DNA from: CALODL01 sp942492115
Lineage (GTDB): Bacteria; Planctomycetota; Phycisphaerae; UBA1845; CAIVHJ01
NCBI GenBank assembly: GCA_942492115.1
Contig: CALODL010000015.1
Coordinates: 372,001 to 436,000, forward strand
Direction of reading: 5' to 3'
DNA length: 64,000 bases
Below are positions 27,001-34,877 of this stretch, piece by piece. Made by a program: the position numbers and the translations under genes. A model generated the notes under the pieces. It was given only the letters and a program-made list of their open reading frames with translations, was not told the DNA's origin and made no database searches. Positions within the stretch are counted from its first letter, which is position 1. Each line of letters opens with the position of its first letter.

Positions 27001-28038
27001 GCGTGCACCGACGACAGCTGCAACGAAACGACCGACAGCTGCGACAACGTCGCCGACGACGCAAACTGTGACGATGGGCTGTACTGTAATGGGGCCGAAT
27101 CGTGTGATCCCGTACTCGATTGCCAAGCCGGGAGCGACCCCTGTCCGGGCACCTCATGCGACGAAGCGCTCGACGAGTGTATCAGCGGCCCGGCTGCTCA
27201 ACTCGAAGGCGGCGCAGTCCAGGTGGGCGGCATGGCCGTGACGATTGGACTCACCAATACCTACGTCAGCCCTGTGGTTGTGTGTTCCGTGCACTATGAC
27301 AACAATGTGACCCCTGTTGTTACCCGGGTTAAGAATGTGTCTTCGACCAGTTTCGACGTCTACCTGCAGAACCCGTCGGGTGGAGGGGTGACGACGGAGT
27401 GGGTCAGCTACCTGGTTGTGGAAGAGGGCGTGTGGACCATCGACGGCGTGAATATTGAGGCCCAGACGTACCTTTCCACCGTAACCGCAGAGAACAACAA
27501 CTGGAGTTCAGAGCCACAATCCTACGGCCAGAGCTACACGAATCCTGTTGTCATCGGACAGGTCATGAGTGATAACGACCCGGAATGGTCGGTGTTCTGG
27601 TGTCGCGGCACGAGTCGGAACAATCCACCATCGGCGTCGACGGTGCACACCGGCAAGACGGTTTGCGAGGACCCCCTGGCGACCAGGGCAAACGAGACCA
27701 TCGGGTTCATCGTCATCGAGTCCGGCTTTGGAACAATCGGAGGAATCGACTATGAGGCAGACCTCGGATCCGATTCGGTGCGAGGGGTGACCAATAGCCC
27801 ACCATTCGCTTACGCATTCAACGCAGCCTTCAACTCGGCGCCCGTGATCGGACTCGTGACTCAGGCAGGTATGGACGGTGGAAACGGCGGATGGGCCTAC
27901 ACGTATGGCCCGACGATGGCGTCGTCCACGACACTGTTCCTGGCGATCGACGAGGATCAGGTCACAGACAACGAGCGTAACCATACGACGGAACAAGTAG
28001 GTTACATCGTCTTTGAAAACGCAGTCCTCTACCCATAG
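24055..28038 (+). CDS. Giant secreted endonuclease I with two LTD domains, Cys-rich repeats and a C-terminal beta domain
   Basis: 1327 residues from ATG 24055, with GGAGG 6 bases upstream and a signal peptide ending near IAQA. Residues ~35-300 are endonuclease I (EndA/Vvn-like): NREHTWPTSYGF, DCHHLFLSDDGYNSSRSNKPY, AQFYLDIRY. In this family His and Asn coordinate Mg and cut DNA or RNA. Two LTD-like beta domains follow (each with WINE, HYDN, GEFVE, AGPAG, W-VVGYNGNGG), as in secreted nucleases such as ExeM. They are separated and followed by blocks of disintegrin-like repeats (CDDGxxCxxxDSC, CDDGLYCNGAESCD). The last ~280 residues form a repeated beta domain (SYLVVEEGVW, IGFIVIESGFG, VGYIVFENAV). 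It probably degrades extracellular DNA. Two 160-bp elements flank the gene. Confidence 0.88.
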   Translation: MRYSRFSTVKRLGYVALAIMASPTVLMPTIAQADPPPGYYDTVDDSSDTALRNTLHTVIDDHTRFPYTSSGTDTWDILELADEDPNNVNNILDIYRNATYPKAGGGNTDYNREHTWPTSYGFPDDNSSNYPYTDCHHLFLSDDGYNSSRSNKPYRYCDAACSENPTDANNGQGGGSGTYPGNSNWTTGSNTSGTWETWIDRRGDIARAQFYLDIRYEGGTHGVTSVPEPDLILTDTEALIASSNTGSNESVAYMGMLSELLQWHMEDPVDDHERSRNDVVYSFQGNRNPFVDHPEWVECLFDNVCGGSGGCTINADCDDGAFCNGYETCSAGTCQNGTDPCPGVSCDEIADLCVAPSGDPWINEFHYDNSGGDTGEFVEIAGPAGMDLTGWSVVGYNGNGGGTYNTVNLSGTIPDQDGCMGTLDFNFTGMQNGAPDGLALVHNGSTVIEFVSYEGSFTATNGPANGLTSSNVGVAESSTTPIGYSLQLTGMGSSGSDFAWLAPSVNTRGLPNLGQTFDGCGGCTVDADCDDGIFCNGAETCVAGACQPGVVVDCDDAVACTTDSCNETTAQCDNLSNDPSCDDGLYCNGAEFCDVIFGCQAGSTIDCDDGVACTDDSCNESTDSCDSATNNAHCDDGLFCNGSETCDGGLGCVAGSDPCGGLPCDEATDSCESLAGSPWINELHYDNNGSDAGEFVEVAGPAGLDLGGWSVVGYNGNGGSSYATVNLAGIIPNDSGCLGTLDFTFTGMQNGAPDGLALVDDGGAVVEFISYEGSFTAVGGPANGMTSMDIGVSEPGTTPIGQALQLAGTGNKASDFTWQSAAAETRGTVNTGQTFDGCSGCTIDADCDDGVFCNGVETCVTGACQSGSAVSCDDGVACTDDSCNEATDNCDNVADDANCDDGLYCNGAESCDPALDCLAGSAINCDDGVACTDDSCNETTDSCDNVADDAHCDDGLYCNGAESCDPALDCLAGSAVNCDDGVACTDDSCNETTDSCDNVADDANCDDGLYCNGAESCDPVLDCQAGSDPCPGTSCDEALDECISGPAAQLEGGAVQVGGMAVTIGLTNTYVSPVVVCSVHYDNNVTPVVTRVKNVSSTSFDVYLQNPSGGGVTTEWVSYLVVEEGVWTIDGVNIEAQTYLSTVTAENNNWSSEPQSYGQSYTNPVVIGQVMSDNDPEWSVFWCRGTSRNNPPSASTVHTGKTVCEDPLATRANETIGFIVIESGFGTIGGIDYEADLGSDSVRGVTNSPPFAYAFNAAFNSAPVIGLVTQAGMDGGNGGWAYTYGPTMASSTTLFLAIDEDQVTDNERNHTTEQVGYIVFENAVLYP
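26668..27144 (+). repeat. Three tandem 159-bp coding repeats (53 codons each)
   Basis: Units start at 26668, 26827 and 26986 with nearly identical DNA. Each encodes CDDGVACTDDSC, then CDNVADDA, then CDDGLYCNGAESCDP. The near-identity at DNA level, compared with the more diverged units upstream (25700-26000), indicates recent duplication and likely copy-number variation between strains. Confidence 0.88.
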
Positions 28039-28066
28039 GACGCTGACAGGATCGTGCAATGAACAA

Positions 28067-28104
28067 CGGTGGCCGGTTGTCGAAGGACAGCCGGCCGCCG
28101 TTTT
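28067..28104 (+). terminator. Intrinsic terminator after the nuclease gene
   Basis: A 15-bp stem (28067-28081 with 28086-28100, two G-T pairs) has a GAAG tetraloop and is followed by TTTT. It lies 28 bp after the nuclease stop, before repeat copy 2. Confidence 0.85.
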
Positions 28105-28131
28105 CAATACGAATCAGGTCTGCAGCGCACG

Positions 28132-28292
28132 CTAGCAGCTTGTCGAGAAAGTGCTATGTGGTCATCAGTGCGGCATGTCCCAGATCAAGGCGGCAACACA
28201 CAGGCGAACCCATAGATTCGTCGAGTATTGCCAACGCAACGCTGGCGTGGAAAACCCGCTTCCGGCCACATGACTTCTTAGCCGGCTGCTAG
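28132..28292 (+). repeat. Inverted-repeat-ended repeat element, copy 2
   Basis: A 161-bp second copy in the same orientation as the one at 23701. Ends: ctagcagc...gagaaagt on the left; the right end read on the minus strand is ctagcagccggctaagaagt. The 27-bp exact block is at 28213-28239. The 3' part of the minus-strand selenoprotein reading frame runs through it, so the element probably inserted at or into the end of that gene. Confidence 0.75.
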
Positions 28293-28794
28293 GGCGTAAC
28301 CACCGCCTGCGTCGTCGCGCGAGTGACTCGGGGCCATGAAAACCACCTTCGACTGCCGTGATGCGACCTCCACGGTCAATCCAATACACGGTCGGGACGG
28401 CTTTGAGGCCATATGTCCGCGCAAACACCTCCCCACCGTTCATGACCATCGTCTGCTTGAGTTCCTTGTGCTTGACGAAACGCCGGACCGTTGAAGCAGG
28501 TTCATCCCAAGCGTTCACCGCCAGAACGACCAGACCATCTTCCTCGAAGCGTTCAGCCATCTGACTCAGGTGCGGAGCCTCCGCACGACAAGGCGGTCAG
28601 TTGTAGGCCCAGAAGGCCAGGATGAGCGGTCGCCCGCGATAGGCGCTCAGCTTGACCGGTGCTCCATCCAAGTCCTCGAGTTCGAAATCAGGAGCTTGTT
28701 GCCCGACCCATCGGCGATCAAGCGCATTTTGCGGCGAACTGCAACCCGCAGTCCATGCCAGACCCAATCCGACCATGCACACGACGCGTTTCAT
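28165..28794 (-). CDS. Selenocysteine-containing thioredoxin-like (TlpA/AhpC-type) lipoprotein
   Basis: The frame from ATG 28794 (AGGAGG ribosome-binding site) gives a lipoprotein (lipobox WTAGC, Cys18), then VGQQAPDFELEDLDGAPVKL and RGRPLILAFWAYN. It meets TGA at 28599-28597 and continues in the same frame as PPCRAEAPHLSQMAERFEED and VLAVNAWDE. The TGA falls where the first active-site Cys of WCPPC should be, giving U-P-P-C (Sec66, Cys69). A SECIS-like hairpin lies just downstream. The later KAVPTVYWIDRGGRI has the cis-Pro of the fold. The role is probably periplasmic thiol/selenol redox or peroxide reduction. After about residue 167 the frame enters repeat copy 2 and ends at 28165, so the native C-terminus was probably altered. 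A frame change near 28310 would end it at 28291. Confidence 0.87.
28570..28599 (-). promoter_or_regulatory. Bacterial SECIS element with recoded UGA (thioredoxin-like gene)
   Basis: The UGA at 28599-28597 is followed by 10 nt, then a 6-bp stem GUGCGG/CCGCAC (28586-28581 with 28575-28570) closing the loop AGGCU. The stem could extend to 8 bp into the loop. Bacterial SECIS hairpins need a G in the first two loop bases, 16-37 nt from the UGA. Here the loop begins 16 nt after UGA with G second, resembling the AGGUCU loop of E. coli fdhF. SelB binding is inferred. Confidence 0.8.
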
Positions 28795-28958
28795 GCTGTC
28801 CTCCTAACAGGATAAATGCTGTCATCTCCCAGCTTATCGTGAGTTGAGACCATGTGACAGCGGTGATCAAGCAACCCGTTCAGTCGGTCTTCCCGGGGAC
28901 TTGGATCACAACGCCCGTTGAATTAGCATGGTTGTAGCGACGAGCCCCTACACGACCC

Positions 28959-30581
28959 ATGTTGGAACATATTGACAAACTTTGCCTCGAACCGCTTGAT
29001 GGCCCGGACGCCCTCCCGTATTCGATTTCGGGAGAGGATCCCGTCATGATCGGCCGGGCGCGTGATTGTGACCTGCGCTTGCCCAATCCAAGCATCTCAC
29101 GACATCATGCGAGCGTCAGCTGGCACAAGCCAAGGTGGTATGTTACAGACCTCGGCAGCCGAACAGGCACATTTCTGAACGGCATGCGCCTGACCCCCGA
29201 GTCGCCTGCGCAGGCGGCAGGTGGTGACCTGATGCGCGTGGGACCCTACACCTACCGAATCGATGTCGAAGGCAGCCATGAACACACGCTGGCCATCACC
29301 GATGTCGGCATCGCTCCGGGCACCATCGTTCAACGTGCGACCTCAAAAGAACTCGACGCCCTGGCCGAACGGCGACTGGCCCTGTTGATGGATGGTGCCC
29401 AGACCATGCACATGGCCAGCACGGAAAACGAGCTGGCCAATGCCATCGCCACTCTGGCGCTGGCGGGTACGGGCTTTCATCGTGTGGTGGTCCTGCGTCA
29501 CGGCCGCGACGACAACCCTGAAGTCATCGCCTTCCGGGACCAGCACAACCCGGACGCCGGCATCTTCGGCTTTAGTCGCTCGATGGTGCAGGAAGCCGGG
29601 GCCGGCCACGTTGTCAGGCTTACGAAAGCCGAGAGTATGCCGCTCGATTGCAGCATTGGCGACCTGTCCATACACAGTGCCGTGTGCTGCCCGATCGTGA
29701 TCGACAACTCGGTAACGGGCTACGTATATCTCGACTCGCGTGGCATGGAAGAGCAACCCTATCCAGATGCAGTGGGGTTCTGCCATGCCGTCGCCCGGCT
29801 GGCAAGTCTGTGTATTGCCAACCAGAAACGGGCGGACTTGCAGGTTCGGCAAGCCATGCTCGACAAGGAACTGAAGGCCGCACGTGATGCGCAGGCATTC
29901 CTCACACCCGCAGAGGAAGGCGTGGTCGGGGGATTGAGCTACAAGTTTCGCACCTTACCCGGTCGCTTCCTGGCAGGCGATTTATTCGATATTTTTGAAC
30001 TCGAGAACAACAAAGTCGGGATTTGCTTCGGGGATGTCTGCGGCCACGGCCTGGGTTCTGCAGTGGTCATGACCGCCATCTTGTCGCATCTGCGTTCGGC
30101 CATGACACTTCATGGCGAACCTGTCGCGGCAACCACCAATATCAACCGCTACCTCATCGAGCGATCAAACTACGAGACGTTTGCCAGTCTGTTCGTGGGT
30201 ATCTACGATTCCCGCACGCGCATCCTGCAATTCGTTGACGCCGGACACGGACACTGGTTGATCAGGCGCAAGAACTGCCCGCCTGAACCCGGTCCCATGC
30301 CGCAACACCTGATCATCGGCGTCGATCCTGAATGCGCATATGCCGCCCGTGAATTACAGTTCTCAAAGGGGGATCGTTTCCTGATCTACAGCGATGGCGT
30401 CACCGAGCGCACAGGGGAGGATAATGAAGAATTCGGGCAGCAGCGCTTGATAGACGCCGTGGCCGGAGCTCGGAATCCCCGCGAAGACATGACATCGGCC
30501 CTCGAAGCCATGCAGAGTTTCGTAGGCCGCCGTGGTGTCGAAGACGACACGACGCTGGTCTCGCTGGCGATTGAGGCGTAA
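28959..30581 (+). CDS. FHA-GAF-PP2C (SpoIIE/RsbU-type) protein phosphatase
   Basis: 540 residues, soluble. The FHA domain at ~1-100 has GRARDCDLRLPNPSISRHHA and LGSRTGTFLNG, the Arg/Ser/His/Asn set that binds phosphothreonine. A GAF-like sensor spans ~130-300 (FHRVVVLRHG, HSAVCCPIVIDNSVTGYVYLDS). The C-terminal SpoIIE/PP2C domain has AGDLFDIF, FGDVCGHGLGSA, YSDGVTE and DDTTLVSL, with all metal-binding Asp positions present. Such phosphatases dephosphorylate anti-sigma antagonists or other Ser/Thr phosphoproteins; the FHA domain would dock it to a kinase product. It may pair functionally with the window's Ser/Thr kinase, but that is speculation. It converges with the 30595 gene. Confidence 0.9.
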   Translation: MLEHIDKLCLEPLDGPDALPYSISGEDPVMIGRARDCDLRLPNPSISRHHASVSWHKPRWYVTDLGSRTGTFLNGMRLTPESPAQAAGGDLMRVGPYTYRIDVEGSHEHTLAITDVGIAPGTIVQRATSKELDALAERRLALLMDGAQTMHMASTENELANAIATLALAGTGFHRVVVLRHGRDDNPEVIAFRDQHNPDAGIFGFSRSMVQEAGAGHVVRLTKAESMPLDCSIGDLSIHSAVCCPIVIDNSVTGYVYLDSRGMEEQPYPDAVGFCHAVARLASLCIANQKRADLQVRQAMLDKELKAARDAQAFLTPAEEGVVGGLSYKFRTLPGRFLAGDLFDIFELENNKVGICFGDVCGHGLGSAVVMTAILSHLRSAMTLHGEPVAATTNINRYLIERSNYETFASLFVGIYDSRTRILQFVDAGHGHWLIRRKNCPPEPGPMPQHLIIGVDPECAYAARELQFSKGDRFLIYSDGVTERTGEDNEEFGQQRLIDAVAGARNPREDMTSALEAMQSFVGRRGVEDDTTLVSLAIEA

Positions 30582-30594
30582 GGACACCAGTCGT

Positions 30595-30951
30595 TCAGCC
30601 GGTCTCCTTCTTGCCGCGGTGCCGCCAGCGTTCTTTCAACACGACTCCTGTCGCAAGGCCGACCACCGCCGCAGGAGACGTCTTCAGTGTTGCCCACAGG
30701 CCGGCGGTCATCTGCTTGACCGTTGGCCACAATGTGGTGGCTTGCTCTGCCTGCTCCTCATTGACCTCGGTAATGCCCATCTTCGAGAAGATGGCGAAGG
30801 CAACAATCGCCAGAACGAGCATGATCGCCCCGGCCTTGAGGAACGACCTCACGAACACACCGATCATCATGCCCACGGAGAGCGGTACGCCCACATGGGT
30901 CAGCAGCCACATCAAATCAGCAAAACGTTCTGGTGTTTGAGCTTCGTCCAT
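30595..30951 (-). CDS. Small membrane protein, FUN14-like
   Basis: 118 residues. The pattern is hydrophobic-glycine helix VGVPLSVGMMIGVFVRSFLK, hydrophobic helix AGAIMLVLAIVAFAIFSKMG, amphipathic stretch, then AAVVGLATGVVLKERW and a basic tail. This resembles FUN14-type small membrane proteins, but the match is by eye only. Function unknown. It has no close operon partner on its strand except the DoxX gene upstream (gap about 100 bp). Confidence 0.6.
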   Translation of the reverse strand: MDEAQTPERFADLMWLLTHVGVPLSVGMMIGVFVRSFLKAGAIMLVLAIVAFAIFSKMGITEVNEEQAEQATTLWPTVKQMTAGLWATLKTSPAAVVGLATGVVLKERWRHRGKKETG

Positions 30952-31052
30952 GAGTTCATGCTACGCGAGCCCATCGAGATTGTCATGTTCGGCCATTCGG
31001 TTGTGGACTGACTTACCAATACGGGCACCGTCCACAGGATCGAGCACAACTC

Positions 31053-31673
31053 CTACCACGCCATGTGCTTCTTGCGCTGCGGCCACGGCCGCCAGCCTCT
31101 CTTGGGGCGGGTGAAGGTCTGTTTTGGACGCAGACTTCTCAACCATGCGAACAGACGCCGGCCCAGCGACGGCCGGGACACGACATGGTCCGTCTCGCGT
31201 CGTCGGACCCTGGGTTCCTCCATCACGGGCACCTCGTACATCACGACCCGAGGTCGCGGACGGGTCAGTGCCAGGCAACCAGCGCCGCTGATGAGCAGAG
31301 ACAGGCCGGCCGCACCAACAAGCAACATCGCCGCCTGGTTCGTCGGGAGTCCAGCCGTCGGAAAACCTTGAACCACACCATAGGCCGCCATACCAATCAT
31401 GGGCAGAACGACGATGCGCGTCAGGAGGCCGAGAACAAGAAGCCCCGAAGTCAGCAACTCACCGATGCCCATGAGCGTGACCCACCCCGCAGAAATGCGA
31501 ACACCATCGATGGTTGCCGCCGCGGCGTCCGGAATCAACGTCTGCACACTGTCGCGCCCATCAAAAAGGTCCCCTGCGAGGCCCAGGCCGTGCTGTGCGA
31601 GCACCGCTGCGAGCCCCAGGCGAAGAACAAGTGGCCCAATAGCATGCATGCGATCAGATAGCGTTCGTTCCAT
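31053..31673 (-). CDS. DoxX-family membrane protein
   Basis: 206 residues from ATG 31673; a GTG at 31709 is less likely. Helices are around LVLRLGLAAVLAQHGLGLA, GWVTLMGIGELLTSGLLVLGLLTRIVVLPMIGMAAYGVV and AAMLLVGAAGLSLLISGAG. The RLGLA...HG...GELLTSGLLVLGLLTRI pattern is typical of DoxX/DoxD. Members appear in thiosulfate/redox modules, but many are uncharacterised. The C-terminal ~70 residues are a highly basic cytoplasmic tail not usual in the family. Confidence 0.75.
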   Translation of the reverse strand: MERTLSDRMHAIGPLVLRLGLAAVLAQHGLGLAGDLFDGRDSVQTLIPDAAAATIDGVRISAGWVTLMGIGELLTSGLLVLGLLTRIVVLPMIGMAAYGVVQGFPTAGLPTNQAAMLLVGAAGLSLLISGAGCLALTRPRPRVVMYEVPVMEEPRVRRRETDHVVSRPSLGRRLFAWLRSLRPKQTFTRPKRGWRPWPQRKKHMAW

Positions 31674-31838
31674 GGCAGAACCCCTGCAACACTCGACCGA
31701 GTGCTTCACGTGTGATCAGAATTGTGACGGTTGTGCACACGACCACGAACATCGCGGCCTGGATGGACATTCGCTATGGCCGTGGGAATATTGGCGAAGA
31801 CAGTGACGGGCCTGATTTGCCTGAAAGCAGGCGGCAGC

Positions 31839-34547
31839 TCAATGCCGGACAGAAATCTCCAGCGGCAACGTCGGTTCCAGGACGATGCGTCCCTGTGCCG
31901 GGGTTGGAAACAAGAACGTCCGGTGAGTGGCCTCACCCTCATCGTGCAACAGTTCAACCGCAAAGGTCCCCGCCGCATCCGCTGTCGCGCGGAAGGCAAA
32001 GGTCGCCAGGTACCCTGGCCCGACGGCCTGTCCGGAACCATCAAGTCCGGCAACCATTTGTCGGGTCGACAGGTTGAACGCCTCCCAGTGAATCACTCCC
32101 GAGAACACATGTGCGCCTGGGACCACCGGGCGACGTCCAGAGACCACCCGTGGTGCACCGGAATCGATGCTGATGTCGGTCAACTCCAGCGTACCACGTG
32201 TGCCCCCCGAGACCCGGACGTGCAACTGGTAACCTCGTAGATCCTCGAGGGGCCTCAGCAGAAAAACATCGACTTCAGTGCGTTCACCGGGAGCGACACT
32301 GGGTGTCGTCGTCACCAGGCGAAGGCCGCCGCGTTCAGTCACGCCACGAACCGCCACGCCCGATGGCGCCGGGGCACCATCAAGTGGACACATGCACATC
32401 GAGGCACCGGCAAATGCATTGAGGGCATGAAACGCATCGTTCCCGTCGCATACACCATCCGGACTGCAGTCACCGAATTGTCCACCAGCGTCGACGTTCA
32501 ACGCACTCGGTGCATCAGCCTCGCATGTGTACGCCCGCCCCATGACGCCGCCGGGATCCACGTTGGCGAAACAGTTCAGCGCGTGAAAGCGATCATTGCC
32601 GTCTGCCGCTCCATCCGGAGCACACGAACCAAACTGACCACCCATATCGGCAAACACGACATCCGTGCCGTCGCATATATCTGAGCACGCCCACCACACA
32701 CATCCGTCATCGCGAATCCCGTTGCCATCTACATCGGCACAATCGGAAAAAGAGATACACGCGGGACACGAATCGATGGTCCCATCGTCATCCTGGTCGA
32801 GACCCGGGTCGGCGAGGATGTCTTCAAAATCATTCGTCCCATTATTATTGCAATCTGGCAGCGGGCCGTCGTGAGCAGCGAGGAATGCAGCGAGGTCCTC
32901 CGCATCGACAGCACTGTCGCCATCAAAGTCCATGATCTCGCAACCAGGCTCGAACACCTGATCGAGACAACCCGCGAGCGTCATAAAATCAGCCGCGTTG
33001 ACGACGTGGTCACGGTTTGCATCACCCAGATCATCGGGACTATACAGGAGCCACGTACGGTTCGCCGGCAGATTGGTCAAGACTCGGGTCACGGCCCCGC
33101 CAGGCCACGAAGCCAGAATCTCATCTGCGACGACGGCATCGTCCAATCCGATGTGCATGACCAGTTCGTTCTGGCCCAGGTAGGTGTTGCCGCCCGAAAA
33201 AATCTCCCGCAAGTGCGTATCCGTCCCAACGCTCGTCTCCGTCAGTCCGCCGATCGCAGCAGTGTTCTCATCGCGCCCGACCATCCGCATGCGAATCCAG
33301 TTGCGTTTCTCTCCTTCATTGTTGATGAACAACTGCGCCGGACCGCTCAAGTTGTTCATCAATAGGTCCAAATCGCCATCCGCATCGACATCGCCTACCG
33401 CCGCACTGAACGACTGGCCAACCCCACCAGCGCAATTGGCGGCACCGGCAATCTCGCTCATTGGAAATGCCGGCAATCCCGTGAACAGCCGATTCGGTGC
33501 AAACTGAATATTGACATACAAATCGAGTAGGGAATCGTTGTCGTAATCGAAGAATACCCCACCCCAACCGGTCCCAATGCCCAGTGCATCGACACCCGCG
33601 GCAACCGCAGACTCGATGAAACTGCCATCACCCTGATTCAGATATAGCGGAAACACACCGTCGATATCGTCAGTGGACTGGGTGCTGATATTCGTGCAAT
33701 AGAGATCACCATAGCCGTTGCCGTCAAGATCACCGCAGGCGAGGCCCATCGAGAAGAATCCATCATCCGCTCCCGACTTCGCAGAAACGTTCACCAGAAT
33801 GCCTGCATCATTCCGCCACAACTGATTGGGAAAGCCCGTGAAGTGACCACGGTCGTTCGACAAGTAGAGATCAACATCGCCATCGCGATCGTAGTCGAAC
33901 CACAATGGCTGAAACCCGCTTCCGTCATCGTCGACACCCTGAGCTACGGAGACATCGTCGAAGGTCCCATCACCAAGATTGTGGAACAGACGATTGGAAC
34001 CGGGTCCTTTACCGGTGTATCTGACCACGTAGAGGTCGATGAAACCATCGCCGTCGTAATCTCCGAACGCAGCCCCCTTGCTGTTCGCAGATTCATCGAC
34101 ACCGGCTGATTGGGCGACGTCGACGAAGGTCATGCCCCCCAGGTTGCGCGCGAGCACGCTGGGTGCTTCATACTGCGTCAAGTAGAGGTCGAGAAGCCCA
34201 TCGCCATCGTAGTCGCCGGCGGCCATGCCCGATGCCTCGCGCAGAATGGGTATCCCACTCGTCATCGAACGATCGACGAACTGGCCATGGCCGAGATTCT
34301 CGAAGATTCCAACACGACCGTCGGCCGCCCCAAGAATGACGGCATCGGGATCGTGATCGCCATCGAGATCGATCAGCCCGCAGCCGAACCCCAGGTAACC
34401 ATCCGATGGTGGAGACTGGATCGTATAATTGAGACCGCGCAGACCGGCTTCCTCGGTAAATGGGCTGAGTCCACCGGCGAGGACTGCGGAAACGTGAGTA
34501 ATGGTCACTATAATGGCAACTGGAATATGCGGTGCACGACGAACCAT
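31839..34547 (-). CDS. Secreted VCBS/FG-GAP and UnbV-like protein with dockerin-like and GQFG repeats
   Basis: 902 residues from ATG 34547 with AGGAGGG upstream; the signal peptide ends near AVLA. About seven FG-GAP/VCBS repeats (DYDGDGLLDLY, DYDRDGDVDLY, DVDADGDLDLL; calcium-loop signatures) form a likely beta-propeller. An ASPIC/UnbV-like segment follows (LREIFSGGNTYLGQNE, ILASWPGGAV). Next come dockerin-type loops (DANRDHVVNAADFMTL, DFDGDSAVDAEDL) and two copies of a repeat with GQFGxCxPDG and DGNDxFHALNxFA. The C-terminal beta domain is cohesin-like (RTEVDVFLLRPLEDLRGYQLHV). It is paralogous to the divergent gene at 34878. A surface adhesin or matrix role is likely, and calcium binding is expected. 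Confidence 0.82.
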   Translation of the reverse strand: MVRRAPHIPVAIIVTITHVSAVLAGGLSPFTEEAGLRGLNYTIQSPPSDGYLGFGCGLIDLDGDHDPDAVILGAADGRVGIFENLGHGQFVDRSMTSGIPILREASGMAAGDYDGDGLLDLYLTQYEAPSVLARNLGGMTFVDVAQSAGVDESANSKGAAFGDYDGDGFIDLYVVRYTGKGPGSNRLFHNLGDGTFDDVSVAQGVDDDGSGFQPLWFDYDRDGDVDLYLSNDRGHFTGFPNQLWRNDAGILVNVSAKSGADDGFFSMGLACGDLDGNGYGDLYCTNISTQSTDDIDGVFPLYLNQGDGSFIESAVAAGVDALGIGTGWGGVFFDYDNDSLLDLYVNIQFAPNRLFTGLPAFPMSEIAGAANCAGGVGQSFSAAVGDVDADGDLDLLMNNLSGPAQLFINNEGEKRNWIRMRMVGRDENTAAIGGLTETSVGTDTHLREIFSGGNTYLGQNELVMHIGLDDAVVADEILASWPGGAVTRVLTNLPANRTWLLYSPDDLGDANRDHVVNAADFMTLAGCLDQVFEPGCEIMDFDGDSAVDAEDLAAFLAAHDGPLPDCNNNGTNDFEDILADPGLDQDDDGTIDSCPACISFSDCADVDGNGIRDDGCVWWACSDICDGTDVVFADMGGQFGSCAPDGAADGNDRFHALNCFANVDPGGVMGRAYTCEADAPSALNVDAGGQFGDCSPDGVCDGNDAFHALNAFAGASMCMCPLDGAPAPSGVAVRGVTERGGLRLVTTTPSVAPGERTEVDVFLLRPLEDLRGYQLHVRVSGGTRGTLELTDISIDSGAPRVVSGRRPVVPGAHVFSGVIHWEAFNLSTRQMVAGLDGSGQAVGPGYLATFAFRATADAAGTFAVELLHDEGEATHRTFLFPTPAQGRIVLEPTLPLEISVRH

Positions 34548-34877
34548 CACATCCCTCCTGACACGATGCCCCAAGCGCAACTGTGATTCTACTGCGGCGC
34601 GCACGAATCGAGCTCCAAGCACCGCACTCCCATGATACAGGAAGGAGCGCCCCGGCGCCACTGCTGCATGTAACTCTTAGACAGGACTGCACCTAGAGCA
34701 GCCGACATACGGCTTGCACCCCTCGTGGATGCGACGTTAGAATCAATCTAACGGCCACTCGCGAGTGGCTCATTTCTCCAGTCGTGTGATGACAACAATC
34801 TGCTTCAGGCTCGTCGAGCAGCCGGGACATCGGCAACTCGCCCGGAACGTTGCACGAGAAGCCGGAAGGGAGCATTC
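34548..34877. other. Divergent intergenic region between the two VCBS paralogs
   Basis: 330 bp with no supported gene. It carries the ribosome-binding sites of both flanking genes (AGGAGGG on minus near 34555; GGAAGGGA on plus near 34865) and presumably both promoters. No clear consensus promoter was recognised. Confidence 0.5.

Noticed and set aside
26101..27126. Long minus-strand open frame (341 codons) opposite the nuclease gene
   Set aside because: It mirrors the plus-strand Cys-rich repeats; its valine/alanine-rich repeat pattern is the antisense of those repeats. It has no domain and no ribosome-binding site.
24055..28038. CRISPR array in the repeat-rich region
   Set aside because: The 159-bp repeats are coding, in frame, without unique spacers.
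23701..28292. Complete composite transposon
   Set aside because: No transposase gene lies within or beside the flanking elements, so only a MITE-like or relic status is supported.
28165..28560. Separate short gene starting at ATG 28560
   Set aside because: It lies in the same frame as the upstream lipoprotein, 13 codons after the UGA, and contains the second half of the thioredoxin fold.
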